Shown piece after piece: positions 9,551 through 21,008 of a stretch of 64,000 nt of DNA (position 1 is its first letter; each line of letters opens with the position of its first letter). Both the position numbers and the translations under genes were made by a program. Source of the DNA: Isoetes taiwanensis. Its lineage: Eukaryota > Streptophyta > Lycopodiopsida > Isoetales > Isoetaceae. The notes below the pieces were generated by a model that saw only the letters and a program-made list of their open reading frames with translations, did not search any database and was not told the DNA's origin. The DNA lies in NCBI GenBank assembly GCA_021234155.1, contig JAJEKV010000797.1, forward strand, positions 1 to 64,000, written 5' to 3'.

Positions 9551-11188
9551 TGTGGCGTCCCCTACTCGCATCACGGTTGCACTCACAGGTATACAAACAG
9601 GAGTTCATCCCCATACCGGCTCCATGCCGTCGTCTGGGGGCCCTCCACATAACACTTTGCAACTAGTGGATCGGGTTCCGGTGGGAAGAGTGAAGGGTCA
9701 TTTTACCCGTCTCCCTCGGGGCCTACCTAGGCTGCGAGGCGTAAACATACATGTCGGTTATATAACATAAGCACATAACCACCTCGAGGGTGGCCCCATC
9801 ATCTGCATAAACAAGGTGAGCACAATACATATGGGGAGTTCTACCCAAGGCTCGGACTCAAGGGGATGGTGGCGGCTTGGGTCTCGAGTTCATTGCGGGA
9901 GCCGAATTCATGGCAATGGATTTGGCTGGCATATGAACATGGCATGGGTTGTCCACTCCATCCGCCCCCTCGTGCACACTTTGCGAGTAGGCTGAAAAGT
10001 GTCGGGACTGGCCGTAGCCGCACGGATGCATAGCGGAAGGGCTTATTCACGGGTTTCATCCTCCCGGTTCGATGGGGCAGGAAGGATCACTCCCTCAGGA
10101 GATCTACATCGACTCAAGGTGACTAGAGGGCCTTTGCCTGTATTCGGCCCGAACCCTTTGGAAAGTGTACACCACTTCACGGGTGCAATGAGTCCATGCC
10201 TCACCCGCTTTCGAGTGGTGAGCCATTAGACCTAGTCACAATGATCCCGGTAGGCCTTACACACCGGAGAGGGATCGTTCAAGAGTCGGGGACATGAACC
10301 TCCTTCTTAGCCGGTCTGGCCCCTTCACCCACAACCGGTGTGGTTCTTGTACCTGAGCCGAATCTACAAGTGTGCTAGAGAGGCTACTCTAGGAGCATCA
10401 ACTACAAAGCTTTAGGTCTCTACCCCCCTTCCCAATACAAGGAGTTCATAGAGATACATCATCCATATACTTCCCAGAGAACTAAAGAATTAGATCTAAT
10501 CTACATCATAGAGTTAGGTTCTTTAGTTAGAATCTGCTATCTAGAGATCTAGAGGGCTGCTATGGGCAATTTAAGAGGCTAAACCTACTGATTCTATGAC
10601 TGAAATAGGGTTTAGACTATCTAATTGGCCAAATACCTGATCCTTGAGTGGCTCCTCCTGACCTGAGCTCGACCATCCTGCTGAAACGCTCGAATTAAGG
10701 GAAACTAATGGTGCAATTCTTTCAGGCAGAGTCTGGAAGGCAGTTTTGGCTGTTGATGCAGCCAAAACAGAGTTCTAAAACCCTAGAAACGAAAATTGGG
10801 CAAGTTAGGGTTTCTCTCCCTTAATAGACAAGGGGTTGGCTAGGGTTTCCAATTATCCCCTTTAGGCATGTGGGATAATTGGGAATGGGCCCACTTGCCT
10901 TTAATGGCTAGGTGGTAAAATGTGCCCACATTAATGTGTACATTGGAGAATGTGCACATTAATTGCACCTATGGGTGTGGCCCACTTGGCATGAAGTGGC
11001 CATATGGGAAAATGTGCACCTAAGTGAATGTGCACATTGTTTAATGTGATGCACACTCCTTGCACGTTGCCCCCTAGGGCTACTAGCCTAGCTACACGTT
11101 GGCGTACACGTCAGTCGGGGTGGCGTGTACGCGTGACGAGGCAGTACAGTATACGTCCTGGGACCGTATACTGTCCTGGAACGTCACA
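9551..11188 (-). repeat. 5' LTR of the nested element
   Basis: Begins TGTGGCGTCCCC and ends GGAACGTCACA on the + strand; pairs with 1900-3562. In transcript orientation its U3 edge carries a palindrome-like pair AGTATACGG / GACGTATACT, matched in position by ATAATATACG / ACGTATATTAT in the older element's LTR at 11199. Confidence 0.92.
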
Positions 11189-11193
11189 GTGGG
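11189..11193. repeat. Target site duplication GTGGG, right copy
   Basis: Partner of 1895-1899. It is followed by GAGAA, which completes the polypurine tract interrupted at 1899. Confidence 0.92.
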
Positions 11194-11198
11194 GAGAA

Positions 11199-12783
11199 TG
11201 TGACGTTCCAACATAATATACGATCCGAATACGTATATTATACTACCACATCACACGTACATGTCATGATGACATGTACTTGAGAACCGTAAAGGGTTGC
11301 ACCTAGGAGGCAACCTCGTATGTTGTGCATGTTTATTAAACATATACAATTATAAACCCCATGCCAAATGGCAAAACGCCATTTGGCCAATGTTAACCTA
11401 ACCCTAAAAGTCTCTATATAAGGGCTTTCCCATTAAACCCTAAACCCTTTTCTTCTTTCACATTTAGGGTTTTCCTTGAGCTCCTTCCCTTCTCTCGCAT
11501 TTAGGGTTCTCTTGAGCCATTCCGGCCAAGCTAAGACCCTAATTCGCATTGTCAGGCTCTGAAAAGCCGCCTTTGCACAACAGATCTTCGAGTAGCAGCA
11601 GTCTTCAGCAGGATCAGAGGCATGGACGCATTCCGAGGATCTGGAGCGGGTCAACTACCAAGTAAATAGTCATTCTGTTGTGCAAAGCCGCCTTGTGGCT
11701 AGGCAATAAGCTGGTTTAGCATGTTAGTTCAGCCTTAGAGGCCTTACAGATCCCGAGATCATAAGCCCTAACAAAGGAACCTAACTCTGGATGTTTAGAT
11801 AGATAGATTAGATGATATTCTTCATTTCAGTTCTGTGATGATGTTGGTATTTCATTATGTGACCTCCATGTATTGGGCATTGGGAAGGGGGGTAGAGGCC
11901 TAAAGCCTGTGTAGCAGATGATCCTAGATAGCCTACTAGTTCCCAATTACATGCGGTCCGTGCACAGGAGCCCGCCTGGTTGTGGGTGGCGGGGCTAGAC
12001 CGGTTGACAAGGGGGAACTTGTCCCATCACGGACTGACCCCTCTGGTGTGTAAAGCCTACCGGGGGTCTAAGCGGGCTAAGCTTAATGGCTTGCCACTGA
12101 GTGTGGGCAAGGCATGAGCTCGACACCTCTTGGGTGATGCGTAACCTTCAATGAGGTTCAAGTCAGATACGGGCAGTGGCCCTCTAGCCGCTTGTGATGG
12201 GCATGGATGCCTCTGGAGGGGAGGTGACTCTCCTCCTGCCTCATCGGGACTGGGGAGATGCAACCCAGCAGTAGCCCCTTTGGCTATGCACCCGGCAGGC
12301 TACGGTCAGGTCCCAATACTTTTCAACCTACTTTGCAAAGTGTGCACGGGAGGGGCGGATGGAGTGGACTACCCTCAGCCATGTTCTTATGCCAGCCAAA
12401 TCCATTTGACATGAATTCTGTCTGCAATGACTTCTGGAGGCCCAAGTCGTCAGTCAAAACCCCTTGAGTCTGAGCCCTGGGTAGGATTCCCCTTTGTTGT
12501 TATTGTTCATATTGATGTTGTTGTATATGTGATGATTATGATGTGTTCACCCTTCGAGGTGATTGTATTGATGTATTGTTATTATGTGCTCATGTTTATT
12601 CACGCTTCCACAGCTAGGTCGACCCGAAGGGAGACAGGTGAATGACACATCCACTCTTCCCTTGCTGGCTCATTCCACTGGGAGTGGTGTCAGGTGGATG
12701 GCCCCTGCTAGTTTGGCTGACAGGGGGAATGCTCCGCCTTCTGATACGATGTGTGCATCGTAGAGGAAGTAGAGGACGTCACA
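11199..12783 (+). repeat. 3' LTR of the older Ty3 element
   Basis: Starts TGTGACGTTCC and ends GAGGACGTCACA, the same termini as the nested element's LTRs but in the opposite orientation. The middle (about 11880-12490) is recognisably the reverse complement of parts of 2160-2790, including GTGTGTAAAGCCTACCGGGG and CACTTTGCAAAGTGTGC-type segments. It directly follows the reconstituted polypurine tract, which identifies it as the 3' LTR. The 5' LTR is outside the window. Confidence 0.88.
11415..11422 (+). promoter_or_regulatory. TATA box of the LTR promoter
   Basis: TATATAAG lies about 215 bp into the LTR, followed by GGCTTTCCC and a CCCTAAACCC run. Position and sequence fit the RNA polymerase II promoter in U3. 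Confidence 0.6.
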
Positions 12784-12830
12784 GGTATTAATCAAAAAGC
12801 TTTGAAATCATATCCCTCTACGCATTTGCT

Positions 12831-13028
12831 TTAAAAATTTAAAGCTTTTTTCATATTTCCCTGTTGAGTACAACTTGAGGTCATTATACTCCAAGTGACA
12901 AAAAAAACTCTGATAGCCTCTGCCAGGCATCCTTGCTTGAAATAACTAGGGCAGACTATATCATGCTTAGGCATTTGCTTAAATAGTCCAGGAACCTCCT
13001 TGGGATGCCCTACTTGTACATTTATCAA
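12831..13028 (-). pseudogene. PPR protein fragment
   Basis: The 65-codon frame contains VPGLFKQMPKHDIV, then YFKQGCLAEAIRVF and GNMKKALNF. This resembles the A-B helices of plant PLS-class pentatricopeptide repeats (typically LFDQMPxRDVVSW, then GYxQNGxxxEALxLF). PPR proteins bind organelle RNA. No start, no upstream repeats and no C-terminal domain are present, so this is a remnant beside the older retroelement's LTR. Confidence 0.5.
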
Positions 13029-14899
13029 TCATCATATTCCTTCTATACAACACATCATGGATTTACCATGCTTATTACAACATACATCAATCAAATACAG
13101 GGTTCAAAATCATTACAATAGTCTCTGCATTGTTGTAGAGGCTGTGAAAATCTGTTTTGGTTCTACCGGAATGGCCCAATAGGGCTTGTTTCTGCAGAGA
13201 TATCTATTTTTACCTATAGACTAAACTGTGCAGAAACCCTTTGCATAACTCAAACCCTTCAGATAAAACCCGATCTTAAGACCAAATCCGAACTGGTTGA
13301 TGAAAGAATGGGATATCACGCCCAATTGGTTGACTCGTACCTTCAACATATTGTCGTTCTTTGCCGAAGAAATATAAGGTATGTCCAGTTCCATCGCTTC
13401 CTGCATTCAAATAAAGCTCTTGAGTGAAAAATGAAAGGCTAAGGAAGCTCTTAAGTGCTATGGAAGGGAGAAAATGAAAGAATAATATACAACAGTTCAG
13501 AAAGCGAAGGCTGCCAAGATCGAATGCCATGATCTCCCAAGCTTGCAAACTCCCCGACCTGTTGCTCCTGCCGAAGGAAATCCTAATGCAAGGGAAAAGG
13601 TATTATCTAAACCGTCCGATTTAGTTAAGCGATTTAAACCGTTGGATTTAGAGTGCCATTCAAGACAGAGTACCGGATAATTTTATTGTATAGGAGGATA
13701 GGATAGGTGTCCTCCATTATACAAAATAGAAATCAGGTCATGTTTTAAGGCTGGCTTGCATTTTGGCGACGACACGTGGCTACCTCTATAATGTGGAATG
13801 GAAGTTGGGTGCCCCCTTCTGCATGACCGGTCTTGTAAGTCAGGGTAATTTTTTTTTTTTTGGATTCTCTAGACTCTAGGTTACCACCACAGAGTTCTTC
13901 AAGCAAACTGATGTGAAACAGAGGATGCCAGTTTGAGCAAGCAGAGATCCGGTCTGAGTAGATCCGAGCATGCACAGGAAGCCGAGCAAATCCAAGCAGT
14001 GATCCGAGCGAACACAAGAAGCCGACTAAACAAAGCAAGTAGAGATCTGGGCAAATGTAGATCTGGCAGTGCTTCAAAGAGTAGGTCTCGAAATGCAGTT
14101 CAACTTCTTCAAATGCAGGGAGTTCGGTAGGAAGTTGTTCTTCAAACACCATTCGAGTTAGTTGAAGCAAACACAATTCTTCAAATCACAGTTTGAGCAA
14201 GATTTCACAGCTCGAAACCAACAGAAATCTATAGAGGAGCTATAAAAATCTATATAAAGACCAAAACCGACCAAATCCGTTCCCCTATTTCTATTTTGTA
14301 AGGGAAGGGGAGCAGTTCTGCAAAATCGGCAGCCCCGCTCCCGATTGCCGCCGATGGCGGGACCCTTGCAGATTTTGCGAAAGGGGGGTCCATGCTTCCT
14401 TTCCCCTATACAATTGTTCTATTGTATCAAAAGAAAGAATGGCTAAGAAAACTTGAAATATGGTTAATTCCACAAGTTATCTTTTTTAGGCTTCTCAAAG
14501 GAAAAGTACAAGACCTGTAACGCATCACAAGTGGCGCCCATGCGTTACAAAACTGATCCGAAATTGCTTGCTGTTTCTTGATTCCTGCCATAGTGATCTT
14601 GTTTACGAGGTGCGACATAGTTGGGACGATCTGTAGGCGCTCATCGAAATGAGTTGAGAACAGGGTAAAAGCCGGCACGCTATGCATAATATTGCGGGCT
14701 TAAGGTAGTAGCTTCGCCATGGATCGAGCTTTGTGCAAGGTTGTCCTCTTGCTTGCCCCTGCAATAGGGCCTTGCCTTGGCTTAGATCAGTTTGAACTGG
14801 CCTGATACCTACTGGTTGGTCAATCTCTGAAGCAGGAATATTTGCAAAATTTTGGATTGGCTGACAAAAGCTATAACAGAATGTAAGAAAATAGTTCTT
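13029..14899. other. No gene recognised
   Basis: Short frames are present on the - strand around 13221-13548 and 13745-14176, but none shows a family motif. AT-rich, TE-like non-coding sequence is the best description. Confidence 0.4.
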
Positions 14900-15475
14900 G
14901 TGGTAAAAGTAATAGACAGAGGTATAAGTTTGTGAGCTATGTTAAGAAAAATATGGAAATGTTGCTCCTGAGAGGAGGTTTTGAGGACTGCTGCTATTGG
15001 GCTAATGCTGGGATTGCAATGGCAGGAACAACAACAGAGCAACTTGTATGTTCCATAACAATAGTTTGGCCCTGATTTTTACATTTCTTTGGAGCATTTT
15101 GTCTTTCTTCGCTTGCTTGTCTTTTTCTCGTGAAATAGCATAATGGGCACATGTATTCAAATTGGCCTAGGCAAGCCTGTTTTCACAATTCCAGGAAATG
15201 GACTACAATTCACTTTTAAATTTGCAGAAGCGCAACCCCGGTGGCTTGAAAAATAGGTTTGATACCTTCCAAGTTCAAGTTGTTGATTGTGACAATTGTG
15301 GTATCTAATGCAGGTTCTTTTATGCAGTGATGTTGTTTCTGTTGCCACTAAAATGAAGGAGATTTTATTGGATGACACCAGGCTGATTGAAATTGCTAAA
15401 AATGGGCTTTTACGGATGGGAAAATGAAAATCTGGAGCATCTCAAAGAATTGTAGAATTACTTGTTACAACCTTC
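14900..15475 (+). pseudogene. LpxB-like (lipid-A-disaccharide synthase-related) gene, 3' remnant
   Basis: Split frames encode NAGIAMAGTTTEQLV, then IGLGKPVFTIPGNGLQFTFK with FAEAQPRWL, then DTRLIEIAKNGLLRMG and SGASQRIVEL. Together these match the C-terminal part of LpxB-type glycosyltransferases, where GTxTEQxVGLGKP and QFTxxFAEAQ are conserved. A plant homologue acts in organelles. The pieces are separated by intron-like sequence (an AG acceptor near 15335) and broken by stops (TGA in LRMGK*KSGASQ), so the gene is dead. The MULE begins 15 bp downstream. Confidence 0.6.
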
Positions 15476-15481
15476 TTATCT

Positions 15482-15490
15482 TCTTATCTT
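15482..15490. repeat. MULE target site duplication TCTTATCTT, left copy
   Basis: Nine bases directly before the terminal inverted repeat, matched exactly at 25393-25401. A 9-bp duplication is the hallmark of Mutator-superfamily insertion. The target is a TCTTA-rich tract, so exact phase has slight ambiguity. Confidence 0.9.
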
Positions 15491-16430
15491 GGCTCAGGAT
15501 ACTTTTACCCTTGATTCGGTGATCCCGGAGATAAATTTACCGGCCTCCGGGATCTCCGGTCTCTCTCGGCGACGGTCCGGGGGACCCCCGATTAAGGTCT
15601 GGCAGGCGCCACGTCGGCCCAGACCATCCCGCTGTCCAAACCCACGTGCAATCGCGGCCATCGGCGCCTCGAGAGATCCCGCCTCGGGGATCATCCACGC
15701 GATCCCCCTCCCGGGATCCCCCGGCGGCCCATTTGCTTGGCCCGGGCGATATCGCCGAGGTGATCCCCTCCTCAGGGATCCCAGGCACCCGGGGACGCGG
15801 ATCCCCTCCTCTGGGATCACCCGGTAGGTGGACCCCCACCTGGGATTCGGGCACCCGTTAGCGGATCCCCTCCTCCGGGATCACCGTGGCCGTGTAACGG
15901 CGGACCATATCCGCCGAGGTGATCCCCTCCCCTCGGGATCACAGGGGCCGTGGCGCGATCCCCTCCTCGGACGCTATTCCCCGAGGTGATCCCCTCCTCA
16001 GGGATCCCGGGCACCCAGGACGGATCCCCTCCTCCGGGATCACCCGGTGGCGATAGCCCGGGGATCCGCTATCGCCGTGGTGATCCCCTCCTCCGGGATG
16101 CCCCCCTCCCCCTCCCGTGGTATCGATACTTGGCCGGGCGCTTATCCGCCGAGGTGATCCCTCCTCCGGGGATCCCCGATATGGTGGCGTGGATCCCGTG
16201 ACTTGGATCCTGTGCTCGGGCCGTGGCTGCATTTGGCCGGGCGCTTATCCGCCGTGGTGATCCCCTCCTCACAGGGATCCCCGGCACCCGGACCAGGGAT
16301 CCCCTCCTCGGGATCACCCCACCGGCTGACTCTGGCGGGCCGCTTAATCGCCCTATGTGATCCCCTCCTCCGGGATCCCCGGGCACCCGGATGGGGATCC
16401 CCTCCTCCGGGATCACCCCCAGGCTATTCC
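15491..16430 (+). repeat. MULE left terminal inverted repeat
   Basis: The outer 150 bp is unique sequence; the rest is an array of about 16 palindromes of the form GATCCC-CTCCTC-(C)GGGATC spaced 25-60 bp apart, with variable linkers such as GGCACCCGGACGCG and TATCGCCGAGG. It probably serves both as the transposase binding region and the transposase gene promoter region. Confidence 0.9.
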
Positions 16431-16626
16431 GGAGGCCAGAATATGAGAATGTTTGGACGGTGGAGATAGCGGCGTGGACTAATCAGGTGGTCGAAGTTTG
16501 AATTTTGCCGGCCCATGCGGACAAACCAATACAATGAAAACACGTGGGCGTTCGAGACCACCCTCCCGGGATCACCATCCGAGTGTGGTTCATCCCTGTT
16601 GCGTGTTGATGTCGAAGTAGCGAGGC

Positions 16627-19438
16627 ATGGAGGAGGAGCGCAATGCGGCTGTGGCTGCGGCAGCTATGGACGAGTTAGAGGAGAAGAGAGAAGAGGTAAG
16701 TTCTAGGGCTTTAAACAAGCGTTGTCATTTTGTGTTTAATGTTTTTATTTCCAGCTTAGGGCTGAAATACAGCCCGAAACACCTCCAAATGGCCTGTTTG
16801 ATCATGGCAACTTACATTGGTATCCTGAAGAGCATTTTGTACCGATATTCAAGGGGTGGCGGATGCTTGTTTGGACTTGCTACATCCATACAGACCGGGT
16901 CCAAGATTTCGTTCTTGGGGAGCAGAGGAATTGTGAAGCACCTGCCAATTTCTATCTAAGAAGTTCAGTGCCTGAGAGAATGTTAAAAAGACCCTACAAG
17001 GATTCCTATATGACATTGAAGAGGTATTGGTTTGATTCATGTGTTTTTGTTTTAAATCATGAGTCGAAGATTATGTGTTTGCTCAGTTATGTGTTTGATT
17101 ATAATTCTTGCTTTTTTAAGTCATTTGAGGTGCTTGTCATTAAGATTACACCTAGTAGCTCAAAACTAACTTGTAATGTTCATATGGACCTGACATATTG
17201 GTCTCATGTGGTTGAGGAAAGACCCGCCCACCGGGCACGCAGAAAAGGGTTGAGAGGGAGAGGGCATAATAGGGGGCTGCCGGTGCCATTTCACAATCAG
17301 GGCAACTCTATTTCCTTCCGTAATTTTCACATATCACTTATTATGGGTTTGATCACAAGAATATCCAAGGTTTGCCCTGCCATGGTAGGTTTGTTGACCC
17401 ATCCTCTGGAGTTAAGTTCAAGCTAGCACCCTGGATCTCACAAGGATTGAGGGAATGGGTAAGACGTAAGCTTGTCCAATGGCACACGCCCACGAAAGTG
17501 TCATGAACATGCATGAAGAAAGGTGGAGGTTGAGACTTGAAGTGAATGGACAGGAAAGCATGTGTAGGGATGATGTGTTGAAAATTCGGGACGTGTACAA
17601 TATTGAAAAGGGAGTTGTTAACATGGAAGCTACATGAAGATCTTCCCACTAGCATTGACATGTGGGTTCAACAACATCAAGATTCTGTGTTCATGTATGA
17701 GCAAGGAGACTTGTTTCAATTAGGAGTTATGACTCCAATCCAAAGGGAGTCCATGTTGAAATTTGGCAAGAACAAAGCCATTTGCATGGACTCTACTTTC
17801 AAAACAAACGACAAGAGGTGCGGTTCTTCCTCAACTTTTATTGTGTGTTGATTTGATTATTGTGTATGGTTTAATGCAGGTTCTATCTTTTCACACTTCT
17901 TGCCTTTGATGAGTATTCCAATGGTTTACCATTGGCTTACGTTATTACCAATTCTCAAAAGAGTGGAGCTATAACAAAGTGGATGCAAGCACTAAAGGAG
18001 TCCTTATGCCGAGATGATCCTGATTGGCAACCTTCTTGCATCATTACAGATGATGCCCATGCTGAGATAAAGGCCGTGAAAAAAGTAACTTGTCAAACTC
18101 TAATCCTTGGAAGCAAATCATAACTGTACTAACATTGTTTAATTTCATAGGTTTTTCCTAGTGTGCCCGTGCAAATTTGCATATGGCACGTGAGGAGGGC
18201 TTGGATCAAGTGGTTGCAGAAGAACATCAAGAACAAGGTGGCACGTAACGATCTGTTCAAGGAACTTGGTTACATTATGTGGTGACGAAGGTCCTCTAGG
18301 GGACAATGTGTACGGTGAAGAGTATAGGGAGGCAGTAAGGAGGGAGGCAACTAGGAGATTGGAAGACTTATTGAGGAAGTATCCTCAGTACCCCAAGTTG
18401 GCGGCTTACATGAGTAAGGAGTGGACCAAAAACATTTGCCAATGGGTATTGGCTACAAGGATGTACCCTCACTCCAACCAAGAGACTAATGGCATTGTGC
18501 CTTGAAAAGGCGCCTGGGCATTTCAAAACGAGCACTCCGAGGACGGAGGATTGACTGGCTCCTCTACATTCTAACCAACAACGTGGAGACACACATGGCA
18601 TACATCAGGTATAACTTCTAATCATCATTTGTAGCCTATTTTGATTTTGCAAGAATATAATTCTCCTGTCATCTAGGTCCATGAAGGAAGCAGGGTTTGT
18701 GGTGAACACCTCCCAGGAAGAGATAATACAGTGTGCCATATTGGGTGCAAGGAAGATTGCTGATGAACAGGTCACATTCACTAACTTCGAGGAAGGTGAG
18801 GCAGAAGTGCAAAGTGAATGCACTCTAGGCCAAGGACCATACTTTATGAACGGGGCACACAAGAACTGGGCATCTTTGGATCTGCCCCCGGGAGCCAAGG
18901 GCAACTTATGTAAGCACCAAGTTAAGGTCATGCAAATGTTGGGCAACTTCTGGGGATCAAGATCTTTTACGAGGTGCTTGGATCTCAATATGGGTCAATT
19001 TGTGGGGGCATGGACTACTTGAGGCCATGTGAGGATCATGGGGCCCCTCATGGGGAGGAAACCACATACGAAGATGTGGTTGAGATTGTAAGCTTGGACA
19101 AGTCTCCCTCTCAAAAGGAGGCAAGGATTAACCTAGATAAGACAAGGAGATCTTTACAAGAAGTCATTGCTAGAGTGATGTCAAGGGCAGAAAAAGATCC
19201 AGGCATGCTAATTGCAACTGATTCACTCATGAGACAACTCGACACGCGGCTTGAAAGAATGGATGATGTTGGCCACACAGACTCTAACAGAACCATAACA
19301 TGTATCCCCACTAATGCCGTGGAAGAGGAGTGTGGTAATAGTTTGGTAAGGCTGAAGCCTCTGATAGAAATTGGGAAGAGGAAAGACAAGGAAACCAAGA
19401 AGAGTTGGAAGCAAGTTGAGATGGAGGGCCTGTTGTGA
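16627..19438 (+). pseudogene. MULE transposase gene with introns, small frameshifts
   Basis: The first ATG follows the left repeat (MEEERNAAVAAAAMDELEEK). A 59-bp intron (GTAAG...TTCCAG, 16696-16754) joins to LRAEIQPETPPNGLFDHGN. The catalytic domain follows: ICMDSTFKTND (first Asp, about 17790), an intron ending near 17879, LLAFDEYSNGLPLAYVITNS, then CIITDDAHAEI (second Asp, about 18045) and CIWHVRRAWIKW. A SWIM-like zinc site is suggested by GNLCKHQVKVMQ (about 18905), followed by a charged 150-residue tail ending at 19438. Domain order fits MULE transposases related to ZSWIM-type proteins. Frameshifts near 17510, 17635 and 18505 break the frame, so activity is doubtful unless they are sequence errors. 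Confidence 0.85.
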
Positions 19439-20162
19439 GAATGGCATCGTGAGTTTGTTGTTGTTTAATGCTCATTGACACCTCATGAGCTTCATTGTCT
19501 TGTTAATTGTTCAGGTCAAGTTTAGAGTTTTGTAAAATGAGGTATAAATAAATCAATATTCACCTATGTACTTATAAATATTGTCAATGTTATCAATGTT
19601 TATTGTTAGGAGTTAAATGTTAGGATAATTTAGAACCTTGAGTTAAATGTTTAATGTTTAGAGTTTAGACCATAGGATAAAAAGAGTAATAAAAACGTAC
19701 GTGGGATCCCCTCCTCCGGGATCCCGCGTCCGCCTGTAATGTGATCCCGTCCTCCGGGATCACACACTAACGAAAACGGGATCCCCTCCTCCGGGATCCC
19801 GCGTGCGCCATCCTGGTGATCCCGTTCTCCGGGATCCCGCGTCCGCCTGCCTGGTGATCCCGTCCTCCGGGATCACATACTGGTTATAACGGGATCCCCT
19901 CCTCCGGGATCACACACTGGTTATAACAGGATCCCCTCCTCCGGGATCCCGCGTCGCTGGGCTCGGGTGATCCCGTCCTCCGGGATCACAGGATTGAATA
20001 TGTTAATATATTGTTTATCATATCCCTTAACCATTGAAATATGTCTTGGAATAACCATTGAAATATGTCTTGGAATAGTGGAAACATTGAAGTATTACTT
20101 TTAATAAGCTTTGAAACATTGAACTTAATACAATGGCTTAAAACTGACATTCCAATTCGGAA
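19439..20162. other. Intergenic spacer after the MULE transposase
   Basis: AT-rich DNA with GTTTAGAGTTTAGACCATAGG and the palindrome array 19703-19990. It lies between the convergent 3' ends of the transposase and the small gene. Most of it (about 19640-20090) is duplicated in direct orientation at about 20930-21460. Confidence 0.6.
19703..19990 (+). repeat. Internal GATCCC palindrome array 1
   Basis: Nine units of the GATCCCCTCCTCCGGGATC type, the same unit as in the terminal repeats, with different linkers (CGCGTCCGCCTG, ACACTAAC). It lies in the spacer after the transposase. Confidence 0.9.
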
Positions 20163-20744
20163 TCACTCTGAATCTACCTCCTGCACTGTTGCCATGGCTT
20201 CTGCCCGGACGTCCTCCTCAGTTACATCTGGCACACCACAGGGTAGTCTCCACATCATGTGATCGAAGATATCGCATAGGGTTGGCTCAGACCCCTCTAG
20301 GACATCCCTGATCAGAACCTTCTTTTGCAGCCTCCGTGCAAAGATACATTTCCTGGCAGGGCTTTTAGGGTGTTGCCTTCCCGCACAACGTCAGAGTAGC
20401 TAGCAAATGCTTCAAAGCCTTGCCCTGGATAATACACTTCTTCAATTCCTAAAGCAATGCCCTATGGGTTGGCCTACTACCGGGAGCATAGTCAAGAGGC
20501 CTAGGGGTCTCCCTGAATTCCCCATTCTCCACGGTCTCTGCATGAAGCATGAGGGGATCATGAAAAGATTAATATGAAAGTAGAACATGAATATGAAGCT
20601 TACTTGAACGCGTTTTGATGTCGTGGGTTGGGCGAGCTCTAGGCCCACATCCTCCTGAATTTCATTCAAGTGGACGAGAATATCCTCAAGACTATGGGCA
20701 TTGATGGCACTGCTCTCAGCAACCTGTTGTCGGGTCCTCACCAT
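20163..20744 (-). CDS. Small spliced MULE-borne gene, unknown function
   Basis: Exon 1 (20744-20604) encodes 47 residues beginning MVRTRQQVAESSAINAHSLE and continuing with an acidic helix (EDILVHLNEIQEDVGLE). A 66-bp intron with GTAAGC donor and ATGCAG acceptor lies at 20538-20603. Exon 2 continues with GEFRETPRPLDYAPGSRPTH and, after one or two frame changes, EPTLCDIF, MMWRLPCGVPDVTEEDV and EAMATVQEVDSE before a stop at 20163. The product would be about 180 residues, probably cytosolic or nuclear with no signal or membrane segment. I do not recognise it. It lies inside a MULE between two copies of the same palindrome-rich block, so it may be an element gene or captured cargo. Confidence 0.5.
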
Positions 20745-21008
20745 TTGGCTTGAACAGTAAGCAATTGAACTGAGAGATCAAGCATCGAACTCAACCGAGA
20801 CCGCCATCTGAACTCAACTTTCTACCAAGAACAAGTAAGGCAAGAGTATATATAGACTCATGAGCCAACCGTTGTACTATCCGTTGTACAATGGTTAAGC
20901 CATGATTTCAATTTCTAAAGGTAAGACCATAGATAAAAGGTTTTGAGTTTAGCCGAGTTAAGACCATTGAGCCTTGGACCATAGTACCAAAAGTAATAAA
21001 ATACGTGC

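Larger units (their letters stand above)
1900..11188 (-). mobile_element. Nested non-autonomous Ty3-type LTR retrotransposon carrying a histone H3-like ORF
   Basis: The element is bounded by two LTRs that begin TGTG(A/G)CGTCCC and end ACGTCACA, and by the GTGGG duplication. It reads on the - strand: the polypurine tract complement is at 3563-3575 and a degenerate initiator-Met-like primer site at about 9535-9550. In transcript order it holds two hairpins, an ORF with an H3 fold, two more hairpins, an acidic unknown ORF, gag, PPT and 3' LTR. I find no protease, RT, RNase H or integrase motifs, so it must rely on enzymes from another element. LTR ends, PPT and 3' UTR match the older element it sits in, so a pol-bearing relative is the likely helper. 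Extra ORFs upstream of gag are unusual. Confidence 0.9.

Noticed and set aside
15462-16416. Many overlapping open frames on both strands
   Set aside because: They arise from the GC-rich GATCCC palindrome repeats, which lack stops in several frames.
15640-16430. Regularly spaced short palindromic repeats that could suggest a CRISPR array
   Set aside because: Eukaryotic context, irregular linkers, and the same array inverted at the other end of a transposon with a 9-bp duplication: these are MULE terminal repeats.
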